This document shows positions 1 through 7,849 of a stretch of 64,000 nt of DNA, piece by piece. Position 1 is the first letter of the stretch, and the number at the start of each line of letters is the position of its first letter. Source of the DNA: Candidatus Reidiella endopervernicosa (lineage in GTDB: Bacteria > Pseudomonadota > Gammaproteobacteria > GCF-013343005); assembly GCF_013343005.1 (NCBI RefSeq), contig NZ_CP054491.1:2400501-2464500 (forward strand), written 5' to 3'. A program made the translations under genes and the position numbers. Below the pieces are notes generated by a model, which did no database searches, was not told where the DNA came from, and saw only the letters and a list, made by a program, of their open reading frames with translations.

Positions 1-372
1 GGCGCGAACACCAATCACAGCCGTAGGTTCGAGTTGCGGTTCGCTACTCGTAAACTGAAGCTCTCCTGTGTTATCACGCTGATAACGCCACAGCGGCTCC
101 TGCGGTGCGAAGAGCATCGGTTTGAGTGCCTGCGGGCCATTGGCCCAGGCGAAGTTGCGCCGATCGAATCGTTCTACCAGACGATAGTGGCCTGGTCCCT
201 GTTCATCACCAATCGCAGTGGGCAACGGTTGACCAGCAGCGAGTGGTTTATAAAGCATCGCCCCACTCTCTTCCTGGGCAGCGAGTAGTTGATACTCTGC
301 CTGGACTAGCAAGAGCAACAGCTCAGGCAACTGCTCTCTGGGGAGATATCCATGGTAGTCGATCCGATCCAT
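1..372 (-). CDS. 4Fe-4S hydrogenase/sulfhydrogenase beta-subunit-like protein (N-terminal part)
   Basis: The reading frame is open on the minus strand from an ATG at 372 to the left edge (124 codons), so only the N-terminus is present. The segment reads GPGHYRL and then NFAWANGPQALKPMLFAP. This resembles the N-terminal domain of 4Fe-4S dicluster proteins annotated as sulfhydrogenase or Ni,Fe-hydrogenase subunit beta, which carry electrons between an NAD(P)H or ferredoxin module and the NiFe subunits. The cysteine clusters would lie beyond the edge, so the family call rests on these motifs from memory. The gene is divergent from the sulfurtransferase at 519, with 146 bp between them for two promoters. 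Confidence 0.6.
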   Translation of the reverse strand, partial: MDRIDYHGYLPREQLPELLLLLVQAEYQLLAAQEESGAMLYKPLAAGQPLPTAIGDEQGPGHYRLVERFDRRNFAWANGPQALKPMLFAPQEPLWRYQRDNTGELQFTSSEPQLEPTAVIGVRA

Positions 373-518
373 GGTCCTAGTCTAGATTAATTTAAATTAA
401 TATTTCCATGGTTATTTAACCTCTCTATAGAGAGGCTATTTATCAGACACGACAGCGACATAGTGATTGGATAATAATGACACGGTAGTAGCCTAATAAA
501 ATAACAAACGGAGCTGAA

Positions 519-1337
519 ATGAGCGACCCAACCCTGCCCCTTATCGTTGAGCCCGATCTTCTTGAGCTGCATCTAAATCAGGACAATCTGCTCATTCTCG
601 ATCTCTGCAAGGAGAGCAGCTACCAGAGCGCCCATATTCCAGGCGCTATCTATCTCGATTACGGTCAAATTGTACTCAACCGCAAGCCGGTGTTTGGTCT
701 GCTTCCCGATGCTTCCAGCTTCTGTCAGCTACTTGCTTCGCTGGGAATCACACCAGATACCCATGTGGTTGCCTATGATGATGAGGGAGGTGGCAAGGCG
801 GCACGACTGCTCTATACGCTGGAGACGATTGGCCACCCACACTACTCGCTGCTCAACGGTGGACTGCACGCATGGAGTAATGAGGGACATGCCCTCGAGT
901 CCGAACAGATCAAACCCGTCGCAGCCGAATATCCAGACCGACCATTCACCCAGGCGATCGCCGATCAGCACTATATTGAGTCACAGCTCAATAGCGGTCA
1001 GCTGGCACTACTCGATGCACGTAGCGTCGATGAGTATCGGGGGGTGAAACGCTTTGCCGAGAAAGGTGGTCACATACCTGGCGCGGTCAACATGGAGTGG
1101 ACTCTGGCGATGGATCAGTCGCGCAATCTACGTCTGCTGCCGGCGAGTGAGTTACGAAAGATGCTGGAGGGATTAGGTATCACGCCGGAACACGAGGTGA
1201 TCGTCTACTGCCACAGCCACCACCGCTCAGCACACACCTATATCATGCTGAAGAGTCTCGGCTATCCCAATATCAAGGGCTACCCAGGCTCCTGGTCGGA
1301 GTGGGGGAATCTCCCCAACACACCCGTAGAGGTTTGA
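519..1337 (+). CDS. sseA: thiosulfate/3-mercaptopyruvate sulfurtransferase
   Basis: A 272-residue protein with two tandem rhodanese domains, transferring sulfane sulfur from thiosulfate or 3-mercaptopyruvate to a thiophilic acceptor in the cytoplasm. The C-terminal domain holds the active-site loop VIVYCHSHHRSA with the presumed catalytic Cys231. The N-terminal domain has YDDEGGGKAAR at the matching place and lacks the cysteine, as is usual for the structural half. The loop CHSHHR differs from the CG(S)GVTA loop of mercaptopyruvate-type enzymes, so substrate preference is open. Start ATG 519 follows a GGAG about 7 bases upstream. It ends 8 bp from the convergent orn stop. Confidence 0.85.
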   Translation: MSDPTLPLIVEPDLLELHLNQDNLLILDLCKESSYQSAHIPGAIYLDYGQIVLNRKPVFGLLPDASSFCQLLASLGITPDTHVVAYDDEGGGKAARLLYTLETIGHPHYSLLNGGLHAWSNEGHALESEQIKPVAAEYPDRPFTQAIADQHYIESQLNSGQLALLDARSVDEYRGVKRFAEKGGHIPGAVNMEWTLAMDQSRNLRLLPASELRKMLEGLGITPEHEVIVYCHSHHRSAHTYIMLKSLGYPNIKGYPGSWSEWGNLPNTPVEV

Positions 1338-1345
1338 TTATCTGG

Positions 1346-1891
1346 TTAGACCTTGATGAAGTGCTCACGGTAGTACTGCAACTCACGAATCGAGTCACGC
1401 GTATCGTCGAGCGCCAGATGGTTACCACTCTTCTTAAATCCCTTGGCCATAGCGGGTGCCCAGCGCGCTGCCAGCTCCTTGAGGGTGCTGACATCAAGAT
1501 TGCGATAATGAAAGAACTCTTCGAGCCTGGGCATACCACGAACCATAAAACGTCGGTCCTGGCAGATACTGTTGCCTGCCATCGGTGAGGCACCCTTTGG
1601 CACGTACTGCTCAAGGAAGGCAATCGTCTCCGCCTCTGCCTCTTCCTCACTGTAGTGGCTATCCTTGACCCGCTGGGTTAGCCCAGATGTACCGTGTTGA
1701 TTGGTATTCCACTCATCCATGCCCGCCATGATCTCATCACTCTGATGAATGGCGATGACCGGACCTTCGGCAAGGATATTAAGCTCAGCATCGGTAACGA
1801 TGGTAGCGATCTCGATAATCTTGTCATTATCGGGATCAAGACCGGTCATTTCGAGGTCGATCCATATCAGATTCTTAGAGTTCTGTTCCAT
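1346..1891 (-). CDS. orn: oligoribonuclease
   Basis: A 181-residue DEDDh 3'-5' exoribonuclease that degrades di- to short oligoribonucleotides, including pGpG made from cyclic di-GMP. Exo motif I is clear in [22 protein letters not shown] (split here: [10 protein letters not shown] and [10 protein letters not shown]). The C-terminal region carries [18 protein letters not shown] with the last DEDD aspartate and histidine. Length matches the family. It is convergent with the sulfurtransferase and divergent from the M48 protease. Cyclic di-GMP turnover enzymes elsewhere in the window (GGDEF-EAL at 52.7 kb) would generate its pGpG substrate. Confidence 0.95.
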   Translation of the reverse strand: MEQNSKNLIWIDLEMTGLDPDNDKIIEIATIVTDAELNILAEGPVIAIHQSDEIMAGMDEWNTNQHGTSGLTQRVKDSHYSEEEAEAETIAFLEQYVPKGASPMAGNSICQDRRFMVRGMPRLEEFFHYRNLDVSTLKELAARWAPAMAKGFKKSGNHLALDDTRDSIRELQYYREHFIKV

Positions 1892-1977
1892 GGGTACCCT
1901 TTATATTTCTGTTAGACTAATGACCATTCTAGCAAACGGGCACCGGTGCCGCCGCACTCATCCCTACGAGACCCTTG

Positions 1978-3225
1978 ATGTACGAATTCAGCCTGATTTT
2001 CATCTTCTTCCTTTTCCTCTCACTCTTTGTAGACATCGCACTACTGCTTCGCAATATCACCCATATCGTCAAACGACGCAGCCAGGTTCCCGATGCCTTT
2101 AAAGGTCAAATCGATCTCGATTCTCATCAGAAGGCTGCAGACTACACGGTGGCTCGCAATCGTATATCCAGCTATGAACTCTTCTTTGGCACCCTGCTAA
2201 TCCTGATCTGGACCTTTGGTGGTGGACTTGAACTGCTCGATACTCTCTGGCGCTCACTAGCGCTTAATGGACTCGTCACAGGTGTGGGTCTATTGATCAG
2301 CATGGCGTTGATCGCTTCACTGATTGAACTACCAATCAGTTACTACAAAACCTTCAAGCTCGAGCAACGCTTCGGCTTTAACAAAAGCACGCCGAAACTC
2401 TTCTTTACCGATCTGATCAAACAGAGCCTTTTGATGCTGGTAATTGGTGCACCACTCGCCTGGGTGGCACTCTGGCTGATGGATTCAGCCGGTCAGTATT
2501 GGTGGCTCTACCTGTGGGCAGTCTGGATGGGTTTTGGACTATTGATGATGTGGGCCTACCCGACCTTCATCGCACCACTATTCAACAAGTTTGAACCACT
2601 TGAAGAAGGCGAGCTTCGCGATCGCATCGAGGCGCTACTGGAACGCTGCGGCTTTGCCAGCAATGGCATCTTTATCATGGACGGTTCCAAACGCAGCAGC
2701 CACGGTAACGCCTACTTCACCGGCCTCGGAAAACAGAAACGCATCGTCTTTTTCGACACCCTGATCGAATCACTCACCCCTGAGGAGATCGAGGGCGTAC
2801 TCGCCCACGAGCTGGGGCACTTCCGCATGCACCACATCCCCAAACGTATTCTCTCCTCAGCGGTTATCAGCCTTGGCGCGCTGGCACTGCTCGGCTGGTT
2901 GGTGAGCGCCTCCTGGTTCTACAGTGATCTGGGCGTCTCTACTCCTTCGAACCATGTAGCGCTGGCGCTGTTCATGCTGGTTTCGCCTGCCTTCGGCTTC
3001 TTCCTCACCCCACTCTTCTCCTGGTTCTCCCGCAAGCATGAGTATGAGGCCGATGACTTCGCCGCTGCGCAGAGCACGCCTGAACATCTGATCTCCGCGC
3101 TGGTCAAACTCTACAAGGAGAATGCGAGTACGTTGACCCCCGATCCCCTCTACTCGGCATTCCACGACTCCCATCCACCAGCCCCGCTGCGGGTGGCCCA
3201 CTTATCGGCTAAAATCAGCTCATAG
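1978..3225 (+). CDS. M48 family membrane metalloprotease (Ste24/HtpX-like)
   Basis: An integral-membrane zinc protease of about 415 residues. The N-terminal half has several hydrophobic helices typical of the CAAX-protease N-terminal domain. The zinc site is HELGH at residues 277-281, and the third ligand Glu lies in KHEYEADDFAAA. The family processes membrane or prenylated substrates in eukaryotes; the bacterial members act in membrane protein quality control, so the substrate is not known. The frame is open from TTG 1975, but ATG 1978 is the more natural start. It is followed at 31 bp by the cytochrome gene and looks like the first gene of an operon running to 7.8 kb. Confidence 0.85.
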   Translation: MYEFSLIFIFFLFLSLFVDIALLLRNITHIVKRRSQVPDAFKGQIDLDSHQKAADYTVARNRISSYELFFGTLLILIWTFGGGLELLDTLWRSLALNGLVTGVGLLISMALIASLIELPISYYKTFKLEQRFGFNKSTPKLFFTDLIKQSLLMLVIGAPLAWVALWLMDSAGQYWWLYLWAVWMGFGLLMMWAYPTFIAPLFNKFEPLEEGELRDRIEALLERCGFASNGIFIMDGSKRSSHGNAYFTGLGKQKRIVFFDTLIESLTPEEIEGVLAHELGHFRMHHIPKRILSSAVISLGALALLGWLVSASWFYSDLGVSTPSNHVALALFMLVSPAFGFFLTPLFSWFSRKHEYEADDFAAAQSTPEHLISALVKLYKENASTLTPDPLYSAFHDSHPPAPLRVAHLSAKISS

Positions 3226-3255
3226 TTATCCGACAGAAACAGGAAGGTATTCCAG

Positions 3256-3531
3256 ATGCGCTACTTAATCGCTATTGCCGTTGCCGCTACCGCTCTTCAG
3301 ATTGGCACTGCCAATGCCGCCGATCTCAGTGAGGGCAAGGAGCTACACAACGAGAACTGTGTGCGCTGTCACGGTAGTGAGATCTATACCCGTACAGATC
3401 GCCGCGTAACCAATCGCCCCGGGCTTACCACTCAGGTACAGCGCTGTGAACTGGCCCTCGGCTTGAAGTGGTTTGAGGAAGATGTAGAGATGGTTTCTGA
3501 CTTTCTCAACCACAATTTCTACAAGTTCTAG
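3256..3531 (+). CDS. small periplasmic c-type cytochrome
   Basis: A 91-residue precursor with an N-terminal signal peptide ending near ANAADL and one haem-attachment site CVRCH (Cys35, Cys38, His39). A methionine in DVEMVSDFLNHNF near the C-terminus may be the sixth ligand. This is the size of a small monohaem class I cytochrome used as a periplasmic electron carrier. A ribosome binding site (AGGAAG) lies just before ATG 3256. It lies between the M48 protease and phhB, close enough (30 bp and 5 bp) to be co-transcribed. The physiological partner cannot be told from the sequence. Confidence 0.8.
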   Translation: MRYLIAIAVAATALQIGTANAADLSEGKELHNENCVRCHGSEIYTRTDRRVTNRPGLTTQVQRCELALGLKWFEEDVEMVSDFLNHNFYKF

Positions 3532-3536
3532 ACCCT

Positions 3537-3890
3537 ATGAGTACTCTCCTGCAGCGTCACTGCCAGTCTCTTAGCAGCGACACACCACCGCTCGACGAAG
3601 AGCTGATTAGTCGTCTGCAGCAGGAGATCGACACTGAGTGGCAACTGGATGAGAGCCTGAAGCAGATCAGTCGCACCTTACGTTTCAAGAATTACTACCA
3701 GACCATCGCCTTTGTAAACGGCGTCGCCTGGATCGCCCATCAACAAGACCACCACCCCGACCTTGAGGTGAGCTATAACCGCTGCCTGATCCACTTCTCA
3801 ACTCACAGCGTTGGTGGCCTCTCCGAGAATGACTTTATCTGTGCGGCGCAGATCGATGCGCTCTTTAACGGCGGGGATAACAACGTTTGA
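3537..3890 (+). CDS. phhB: pterin-4a-carbinolamine dehydratase
   Basis: A 117-residue protein matching 4a-hydroxytetrahydrobiopterin dehydratase. It dehydrates the carbinolamine formed by aromatic amino-acid hydroxylases; some members assist molybdopterin metabolism. The signature HQQDHHPDLEVSYNRC carries the catalytic His-His-Pro motif, followed by STHSVGGLSENDF as in the family. It starts 5 bp after the cytochrome stop, so translation is probably coupled. No phenylalanine hydroxylase is present nearby. Confidence 0.9.
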   Translation: MSTLLQRHCQSLSSDTPPLDEELISRLQQEIDTEWQLDESLKQISRTLRFKNYYQTIAFVNGVAWIAHQQDHHPDLEVSYNRCLIHFSTHSVGGLSENDFICAAQIDALFNGGDNNV

Positions 3891-3927
3891 TTAATCCCCG
3901 TAGTTTCCTCTCTACCGTTCTTCTCTG

Positions 3928-4938
3928 ATGGCAAAACGCAGACTCACCAAACAGCAACGCGAACGCATCCGTGCCATTCAGGCTCGGCGCAAGTCACGCG
4001 TTGAAGAACGCTGCGCTGAAGAGGCCGATAAACTGGCCGACACCATGCTGGGCGCAGAACAGCGCGGCACCATAATCGCTCACTACGGTAAGGCCATCGC
4101 GGTTGAAGATGACAAGAAGCAGCTTCACCGCTGCCAAATGCGGCAGAACATGGAATCCCTGGTCGTTGGCGACCGCATAGTATGGCAGGCCAGTGAACAG
4201 GGCGATGGGGTGGTCACCGCCCTACTACCGCGAGACTCACTACTATCACGCCCCGTCAGTAGTGGCGAGGTGAAACCGGTTGCTGCCAATATCGATCAAA
4301 TCGTGGTCGTCATCGCCACCGCACCTGAGCCCAGCGAAGGACTTCTTGATCGTTATCTGGTTGCGGCCGAACTGAGTGAGATCCACCCGATTATTCTGGT
4401 CAACAAGATCGATCTGCTGAACTCAAATGAGTTGGTTGCATTGAAAGAACGCCTCTCAATCTATAAAAACATCGGTTATGAGCTACGTTTTGCCAGCACC
4501 CACAGCGAGCATGGGCTCGATGAGTTAAATAGTCAGCTTGAAGGTAAAACAAGCGTACTGGTGGGTCAGTCGGGAGTCGGCAAGTCATCGTTAGTGAAAG
4601 CGATAATGCCTGACCTGGATATTCGCATCGGCGCCATCTCCGAACAGAGTGGTCTCGGCCGTCATACCACCACCACATCGATGTTCTACCATCTACCCCA
4701 AAGCGGCGCCCTGATCGACTCACCCGGTGTGCGGGACTTCAGCCTCTGGGAGAGCGATCCGACTCGGATCATCCACGGCTTTCCGGAGTTCTCCCCCTAT
4801 CTGGGTCACTGCCGTTTTAATAACTGCAGTCATATCGTCGAACCGGGCTGCGCCCTGAAAGAGGCGATCGAGGATAAGCGGATCAACGAAGCTCGCCTGA
4901 AGAGTTTTCACGCCATCTGTGCTGGTGGCGACAAGTAG
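3928..4938 (+). CDS. rsgA: ribosome small-subunit GTPase RsgA
   Basis: A 336-residue circularly permuted GTPase that acts in the late maturation of the 30S subunit. An OB-fold region (about residues 45-100) is followed by the permuted GTPase motifs: G4 LVNKID at 157-162, G1 GQSGVGKSS at 213-221, and G3 DSPGVRDF. The C-terminal zinc knuckle is CRFNNCSHIVEPGC. All hallmark residues are present. It is encoded 37 bp after phhB, and the next gene begins directly after its stop codon. The association of orn, an M48 protease and rsgA is familiar from other gammaproteobacteria (from memory). Confidence 0.95.
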   Translation: MAKRRLTKQQRERIRAIQARRKSRVEERCAEEADKLADTMLGAEQRGTIIAHYGKAIAVEDDKKQLHRCQMRQNMESLVVGDRIVWQASEQGDGVVTALLPRDSLLSRPVSSGEVKPVAANIDQIVVVIATAPEPSEGLLDRYLVAAELSEIHPIILVNKIDLLNSNELVALKERLSIYKNIGYELRFASTHSEHGLDELNSQLEGKTSVLVGQSGVGKSSLVKAIMPDLDIRIGAISEQSGLGRHTTTTSMFYHLPQSGALIDSPGVRDFSLWESDPTRIIHGFPEFSPYLGHCRFNNCSHIVEPGCALKEAIEDKRINEARLKSFHAICAGGDK

Positions 4939-6366
4939 ATGATGGATGAGCCGGAGCATCATCAACGGGTTAAGTCGACACTAGCGGGAAACATTTGGCC
5001 CGCAATCCCCTCCACCGAAGGCTCACAGATGCTCTCGCTGCTCTACCAGATGGAGCAGAGCCAGTGGTTCGATCCGGCGACGCTTGAAAAACAGCAACTA
5101 CAACAGGCGAAGATTCTCCTCCAGCACGCCTACAGTAGTTGTGACCACTACCGCACCATCTTAGATGAGCAGGCAATTAACCCGGACGACATCAACTCGA
5201 TGCAGGCCTGGCGTACACTGCCGATACTGAAACGGACAACCGTTCAAGAGAGTAAAGATCGCCTTCTCTCTAACAGCACTCCAAAGAGTCATGGGCGAAT
5301 CAGCAGCGGCAACACATCCGGCTCAACAGGTCAGCCTCTTACGTATCACAAAACGGAACTGAGTCAGCTGATCTGGAAGGCGCACACCGTGCGCGATCAT
5401 CTCTGGCATCGGCGTGATTTCAGTAAAAAGATCGCCTATATCCGTGACATGCAGAAGCAGCGCAGTCGTTTCAGCGAAGGTGTCCTTATCCCTGGCTGGG
5501 GTCCAGTGACCAATGCCATATACGAGACGGGGCCATCAGCGATCATGGACTCATCCACCCCCATTGAGCAGCAGTGCCGCTGGTTAATCGAGACCGATCC
5601 CACCTATCTACTCAGCTACGCCAGCAATCTCGAGGCGATAGCCAACTGGTTCAAACTCAACAACCACACCCTACCCTCACTGCAAGAGGCACTCTCCTTT
5701 GGCGAGCTGCTCAAACCCGATACCCGTTCACTCTATCGTGATCTTTTCGAGGCATCGGTCAGCTCAACCTACAGTAGTAATGAGATCGGCTATCTCGCCC
5801 TTCAGTGTCATGAGAAGGGAAGCTACCACGTGCAGACTGAAAGCGTTCTGTTAGAGATAGTCGATTCAGAAGGAGAGCCCTGCCTTCCTGGCGAGGTGGG
5901 GCGAGTCATCGTCACCCCTCTACACAATTTTGCCATGCCACTGATTCGATACGAGATTGGCGACTATGCTGAGCTTGCTACACCCTGCAGCTGTAAGCGA
6001 GGCTCTCCCACCATCAGCCAGGTGATGGGCAGGGAACGCAACATGCTTCGTCTACCCGACGGAAGCTCACAGTGGCCGAGTCTCAACAGTGAATTTAGAG
6101 GGGTACTCCTGTCGCTCATAACAACGCCTCGGTTCCAGGTGGTTCAAACGGAACTGCGTAAACTGGAACTTCGCATCGAAACCAGCCAGAGCTTGCCCCC
6201 CTCTGGTGAGGAACGAATCAGGGAGGCACTCAACAAAAGCATTGGAGAGCAGTACGCTTACAGCATTAAACTCCACTATCTAAACAGCGGAGAGCTTAGC
6301 AATAACCATAAGCTTGAAGACTTCAGATCTGAACTCATCCAATCAGATAGGGAGCAGACCGTTTGA
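4939..6366 (+). CDS. phenylacetate-CoA ligase-like (PaaK/CapK) adenylate-forming protein, copy 1
   Basis: A 475-residue protein of the PaaK/CapK branch of AMP-forming ligases. The nucleotide-binding loop reads SGNTSGSTGQPLTYHKT, and the conserved C-terminal part has GEVGRVIVTPLHN, FAMPLIRYEIGDYAEL and MGRERNMLRLPDG. CapK-type members in polysaccharide or lipid clusters activate unknown carboxylates, so the substrate is not predictable. It starts directly after the rsgA stop (ATGATG). A paralogue with the same architecture follows with a 4-bp overlap. A short tract NIWPAIPSTEG occurs near the N-terminus of this protein and, as SAWPAIPSQEG, in the second. Confidence 0.75.
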   Translation: MMDEPEHHQRVKSTLAGNIWPAIPSTEGSQMLSLLYQMEQSQWFDPATLEKQQLQQAKILLQHAYSSCDHYRTILDEQAINPDDINSMQAWRTLPILKRTTVQESKDRLLSNSTPKSHGRISSGNTSGSTGQPLTYHKTELSQLIWKAHTVRDHLWHRRDFSKKIAYIRDMQKQRSRFSEGVLIPGWGPVTNAIYETGPSAIMDSSTPIEQQCRWLIETDPTYLLSYASNLEAIANWFKLNNHTLPSLQEALSFGELLKPDTRSLYRDLFEASVSSTYSSNEIGYLALQCHEKGSYHVQTESVLLEIVDSEGEPCLPGEVGRVIVTPLHNFAMPLIRYEIGDYAELATPCSCKRGSPTISQVMGRERNMLRLPDGSSQWPSLNSEFRGVLLSLITTPRFQVVQTELRKLELRIETSQSLPPSGEERIREALNKSIGEQYAYSIKLHYLNSGELSNNHKLEDFRSELIQSDREQTV

Positions 6367-7766
6367 GGCCGAACAGACACAGCACCTTCGTCACTTCTAT
6401 TGCAGAATCTGCCTGGCCCGCCATCCCCTCTCAAGAGGGTGCGCGACTGCTCTCCGTGATCTACCAGATGGAACACGATCAGTGGCAATCACCGGAATAT
6501 ATCAACGAGCGTCAGTTTCAACAGGCTACCGTACTGCTTCAACACGCCTACCAGAGCTGCTCGTACTACCGACAGCGACTCGATAGCGACGATCTTCACC
6601 CCGACAAGATTTACTCACCAGAGCAATGGTCGCAGCTGCCGATACTGGAGAGAGGGACGATACAGCGTGAGCAGAAGAGCATAATTTCGACGGCTATTCC
6701 GAAGCAGCATGGGGCGTGTCACAAAGGGAGCACTTCCGGTTCAACCGGCCAGTCGATCGACTTTATCGGTACGCAATATAGTCACTTTATCTGGAAGACT
6801 CATACCCTGCGCGATCACCTCTGGCACCAGCGGGACTTCACAAAAAAGATCGCCTATATTCGTGACACCCCCGATAATGACCCGCGTTTCAAAGATGGCC
6901 TTGAGATAGCGGGTTGGGGACCGATAACAAACACCCTCTTTCACACCACCGCCTCCGTTGCTCTGGATGTTTCAAATCCCATTGAAAAACAGTGCCGATG
7001 GTTAATAGAACAGAATCCAACCTACCTGCACAGCTACGCCTCCAATCTCAATGCCATCGCTGCCTGGTTCGAACAACACAACAAGACCCTACCGGCACTC
7101 GAGGAGGCAATCGCCTTTGGTGAAGTTGTTCAGCCTGAGAGTGTTGTACTTTTTAACAAGGTATTTAACGCCAAACTCTACGGCATCTACACCAGCAAGG
7201 AGTGCGGCTACATGGCGCTTCAGTGCGGTGAGTCCGGTAACTATCACGTTCAGTCTGAAAGCGTCCTGCTGGAGGTGATTAGTGATACGGACGAGGCATG
7301 TAAACCCGGCGAGATCGGCAGAGTCATTGTGACAACGTTACACAACTTTGCCATGCCCCTGATTCGCTACGCGATTGGCGATTACGCGGAGGTTGGCGAA
7401 GCGTGCGGTTGCGGCCGAGGGCTTCCCACGATCAGACGGATCATGGGGCGCGAACGAAACATGCTGACACTCCATTCCGGTGATAAACAGTGGCCACGAC
7501 TGACACAGTTCAAAAAAACATTACTTAAGGCCCTACCCTCTCATCGCTTTCAGATTGTCCAGACCAGGAGAGAGGTGCTGGAGGTTAGAATCGAGAGCGA
7601 TCGTCACCTATCGAACAGGGAGGAACAAGATGTTGCTCGCAGCTTCTACCAATCGATCAACTACTTCAGTGATTTTGATATCCGCTTTCTCTATCTCGAT
7701 CACGGCACCCTGAGTAGTAACGAAAAGTTGGAAGACTTTCGCTCTGAATTAGTCAGAACAGCATAA
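6363..7766 (+). CDS. phenylacetate-CoA ligase-like (PaaK/CapK) adenylate-forming protein, copy 2
   Basis: A 467-residue paralogue of the preceding gene over its full length. It has the same loop (KGSTSGSTGQSIDF), GEIGRVIVTTLHN, FAMPLIRYAIGDYAEV and MGRERNMLTLHSG. The start is TTG 6363, overlapping the upstream TGA by four bases, with GGAG about nine bases before it; no better ATG lies nearby. The tandem pair arose by gene duplication followed by clear divergence. It is the last gene of the operon and is followed at once by a strong bidirectional terminator. Substrate unknown. Confidence 0.75.
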   Translation: MRPNRHSTFVTSIAESAWPAIPSQEGARLLSVIYQMEHDQWQSPEYINERQFQQATVLLQHAYQSCSYYRQRLDSDDLHPDKIYSPEQWSQLPILERGTIQREQKSIISTAIPKQHGACHKGSTSGSTGQSIDFIGTQYSHFIWKTHTLRDHLWHQRDFTKKIAYIRDTPDNDPRFKDGLEIAGWGPITNTLFHTTASVALDVSNPIEKQCRWLIEQNPTYLHSYASNLNAIAAWFEQHNKTLPALEEAIAFGEVVQPESVVLFNKVFNAKLYGIYTSKECGYMALQCGESGNYHVQSESVLLEVISDTDEACKPGEIGRVIVTTLHNFAMPLIRYAIGDYAEVGEACGCGRGLPTIRRIMGRERNMLTLHSGDKQWPRLTQFKKTLLKALPSHRFQIVQTRREVLEVRIESDRHLSNREEQDVARSFYQSINYFSDFDIRFLYLDHGTLSSNEKLEDFRSELVRTA

Positions 7767-7803
7767 AAAAATGGTCCGGATATTATCCGGACCATTTTTA
7801 TTT
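7765..7803. terminator. bidirectional intrinsic terminator
   Basis: A perfect inverted repeat with arms ATGGTCCGGATA and TATCCGGACCAT around a two-base loop, flanked by an A-run on the left and a T-run on the right. It ends the rsgA-ligase operon and can also serve the minus-strand adhesin gene coming from the right. Confidence 0.9.
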
Positions 7804-7849
7804 TCAACCAACATAAGCTTCACTCACCGAAAGTGAGCTCGGAGCTTAT

